The translations under genes were made by a program, and so were the position numbers. The notes under the pieces are model-generated. The model was not told the DNA's origin. It ran no database searches and saw only the letters and a list, made by a program, of their open reading frames with translations. Positions 63,541 through 64,000 of a stretch of 64,000 nt of DNA are shown piece by piece (the first letter of the stretch is position 1; every line of letters begins with the position of its first letter). The DNA is from Bacillus halotolerans (GTDB taxonomy: Bacteria > Bacillota > Bacilli > Bacillales > Bacillaceae): NCBI RefSeq assembly GCF_001517105.1, contig NZ_LPVF01000001.1, positions 367,116 to 431,115 on the forward strand. Reading direction: 5' to 3'.

Positions 63541-63568
63541 TTTACAAACACTTCAGAATGTGTATAAT
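63541..63568 (+). promoter_or_regulatory. rrn promoter 2
   Basis: TTTACA (63541-63546), 16 bp, TATAAT (63563-63568). Confidence 0.75.
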
Positions 63569-63616
63569 AGATAAAGTCGAATCAAAAAGATTTGAAAAAA
63601 CATTCAAAAAAACTTC

Positions 63617-63645
63617 TTGACTTTAACATCAATTAATAGTATGAT
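63617..63645 (+). promoter_or_regulatory. rrn promoter 3
   Basis: TTGACT (63617-63622), 17 bp, TATGAT (63640-63645); start about 15 bases before tRNA-Arg. Confidence 0.8.
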
Positions 63646-63663
63646 AGTTAAGTCGCTCGATAA

Positions 63664-63740
63664 GCGCCCGTAGCTCAATTGGATAGAGCGTTTGACTACG
63701 GATCAAAAGGTTAGGGGTTCGACTCCTCTCGGGCGCGCCA
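63664..63740 (+). tRNA. tRNA-Arg (anticodon ACG)
   Basis: 77 bases folding as a cloverleaf: acceptor GCGCCCG pairs with CGGGCGC, anticodon loop CTACGGA gives ACG, T arm GGGGTTCGACTCCTC, and CCA is encoded. It reads CGN arginine codons after A-to-I editing. It is the first tRNA of the cluster before the 16S gene (rrnE/trnE position in strain 168). Confidence 0.97.
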
Positions 63741-63753
63741 ATATAATATACAT

Positions 63754-63827
63754 GCGGGTGTAGTTTAGTGGTAAAACCTCAGCCTTCCAAGCTGATGTCG
63801 TGAGTTCGATTCTCATCACCCGCTCCA
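63754..63827 (+). tRNA. tRNA-Gly (anticodon TCC)
   Basis: 74 bases: acceptor GCGGGTG pairs with CACCCGC, anticodon loop CTTCCAA gives TCC, T arm GTGAGTTCGATTCTCAT, encoded CCA. 13 bases after tRNA-Arg. Confidence 0.97.
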
Positions 63828-63837
63828 TTATTTCTTA

Positions 63838-63995
63838 AATGATCTTTGAAAACTAAACAAGACAAAACGTACCTGTTAATTCAAGTTTTATTATAAAATC
63901 GCACAGTGATGTGCGTAGTCAGTCAAACTAAGGTCTGCACGATGCAGATCACGCAGATGTTACCACAGGATGTGGTGAACTTAATCTGCGATCCA
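63838..63995 (+). promoter_or_regulatory. 16S rRNA leader with boxA-like sequence
   Basis: TGATCTTTGAAAACTAAAC (63840-63858) is the conserved antitermination/leader string before 16S genes in B. subtilis. The following bases contain paired strings (GTCTGCAC..., GCGCAGATG type) that fold with sequences after 16S to make the RNase III stem. Confidence 0.75.
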
Positions 63996-64000
63996 TTTAT
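63996..64000 (+). rRNA. First bases of 16S rRNA, cut by the window edge
   Basis: TTTAT at the end equals the 5' end of Bacillus 16S rRNA (TTTATCGGAGAG...), just after the leader. Only five bases are visible. Confidence 0.5.

Larger units (their letters stand above)
63330..63663. other. rRNA/tRNA promoter region
   Basis: Three successive sigma-A promoters (listed separately) read toward the tRNAs and 16S rRNA; AT-rich stretches between them may act as UP elements. Confidence 0.7.

Overview
The window is chromosomal DNA of a Bacillus subtilis-group bacterium. The right two thirds (about 27.9-64 kb) follow the gene order I know from B. subtilis 168 almost gene for gene: ydfS, ydfQ, ydgC, vmlR, ydgF, dinB, ydgGH, ydgI, ydgJ, ydgK, ydhB-ydhK, phoB, pbuE, gmuBACDREFG, ydhU, then two tRNAs and the start of an rRNA operon. 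The proteins match the Bacillus families over their full length. The exact species or subspecies cannot be fixed from the sequence alone, and every comparison with strain 168 here is from memory, not from a search.

Region 1 (0-27 kb) is a mosaic. It opens with the 3'-truncated view of a membrane desaturase (des) carrying a DesR-like palindrome, followed by two almost identical cspC genes in a tandem duplication, so three cold-response genes sit together. Next come ydeB (frameshifted), an MmcQ-type protein, a VOC protein, ydeI, ydeJ (frameshifted) and a scrap of an LXG toxin gene. A YczE-like membrane protein diverges from marR-paiA-paiB across a strong inverted-repeat operator. A resistance or detoxification stretch follows: Nudix, DJ-1/PfpI, a broken MerR regulator, a YitT-family protein, vgb (streptogramin B lyase) and bltD (spermidine acetyltransferase). 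The complete manR-manP-manA mannose system lies next, with matching ManR boxes before manR and manP and a cre site at manR. ydeM, ydeK and ydeL, a frameshifted YbfK-like hydrolase, a GNAT gene and decayed MBL and TetR scraps complete the region.

Region 2 (27.9-55 kb) holds mostly single genes with clear terminators and well-defined regulatory DNA: an attenuator leader before vmlR, a LexA box at dinB, paired palindromes at ydgG and ydgJ, a PhoP box at phoB, a CsoR-like operator inside the ydhK promoter and an adenine riboswitch before pbuE. azlC and azlD with a divergent XRE-cupin regulator are inserted between ydgJ and ydgK. ydhH and ydhI are pseudogenes.

Region 3 (55-62.5 kb) is the glucomannan operon: extracellular GH26 mannanase (GmuG), a PTS for the oligosaccharides (GmuBAC), the phospho-glycosidase GmuD, a kinase (GmuE), a second mannose-6-phosphate isomerase (GmuF) and the GntR repressor GmuR. 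Together with manRPA the window carries two separate routes from mannose-containing sugars to fructose-6-phosphate.

Region 4 (62.5-64 kb) has the frameshifted manganese catalase ydhU, three tandem sigma-A promoters, tRNA-Arg(ACG), tRNA-Gly(TCC), an rRNA leader with boxA and, at the very edge, the first bases of 16S rRNA.

Two themes stand out. Four genes (ydeB, ydeJ, the ybfK-like gene and ydhU) are each broken by a single indel in a short simple repeat (A8, A8, (GA)n, G7), which is either assembly error or genuine slippage. Both halves of streptogramin resistance, vgb for type B and vmlR for type A, lie in one window, each with a terminator in its leader. I found no CRISPR array, insertion sequence or intact prophage.
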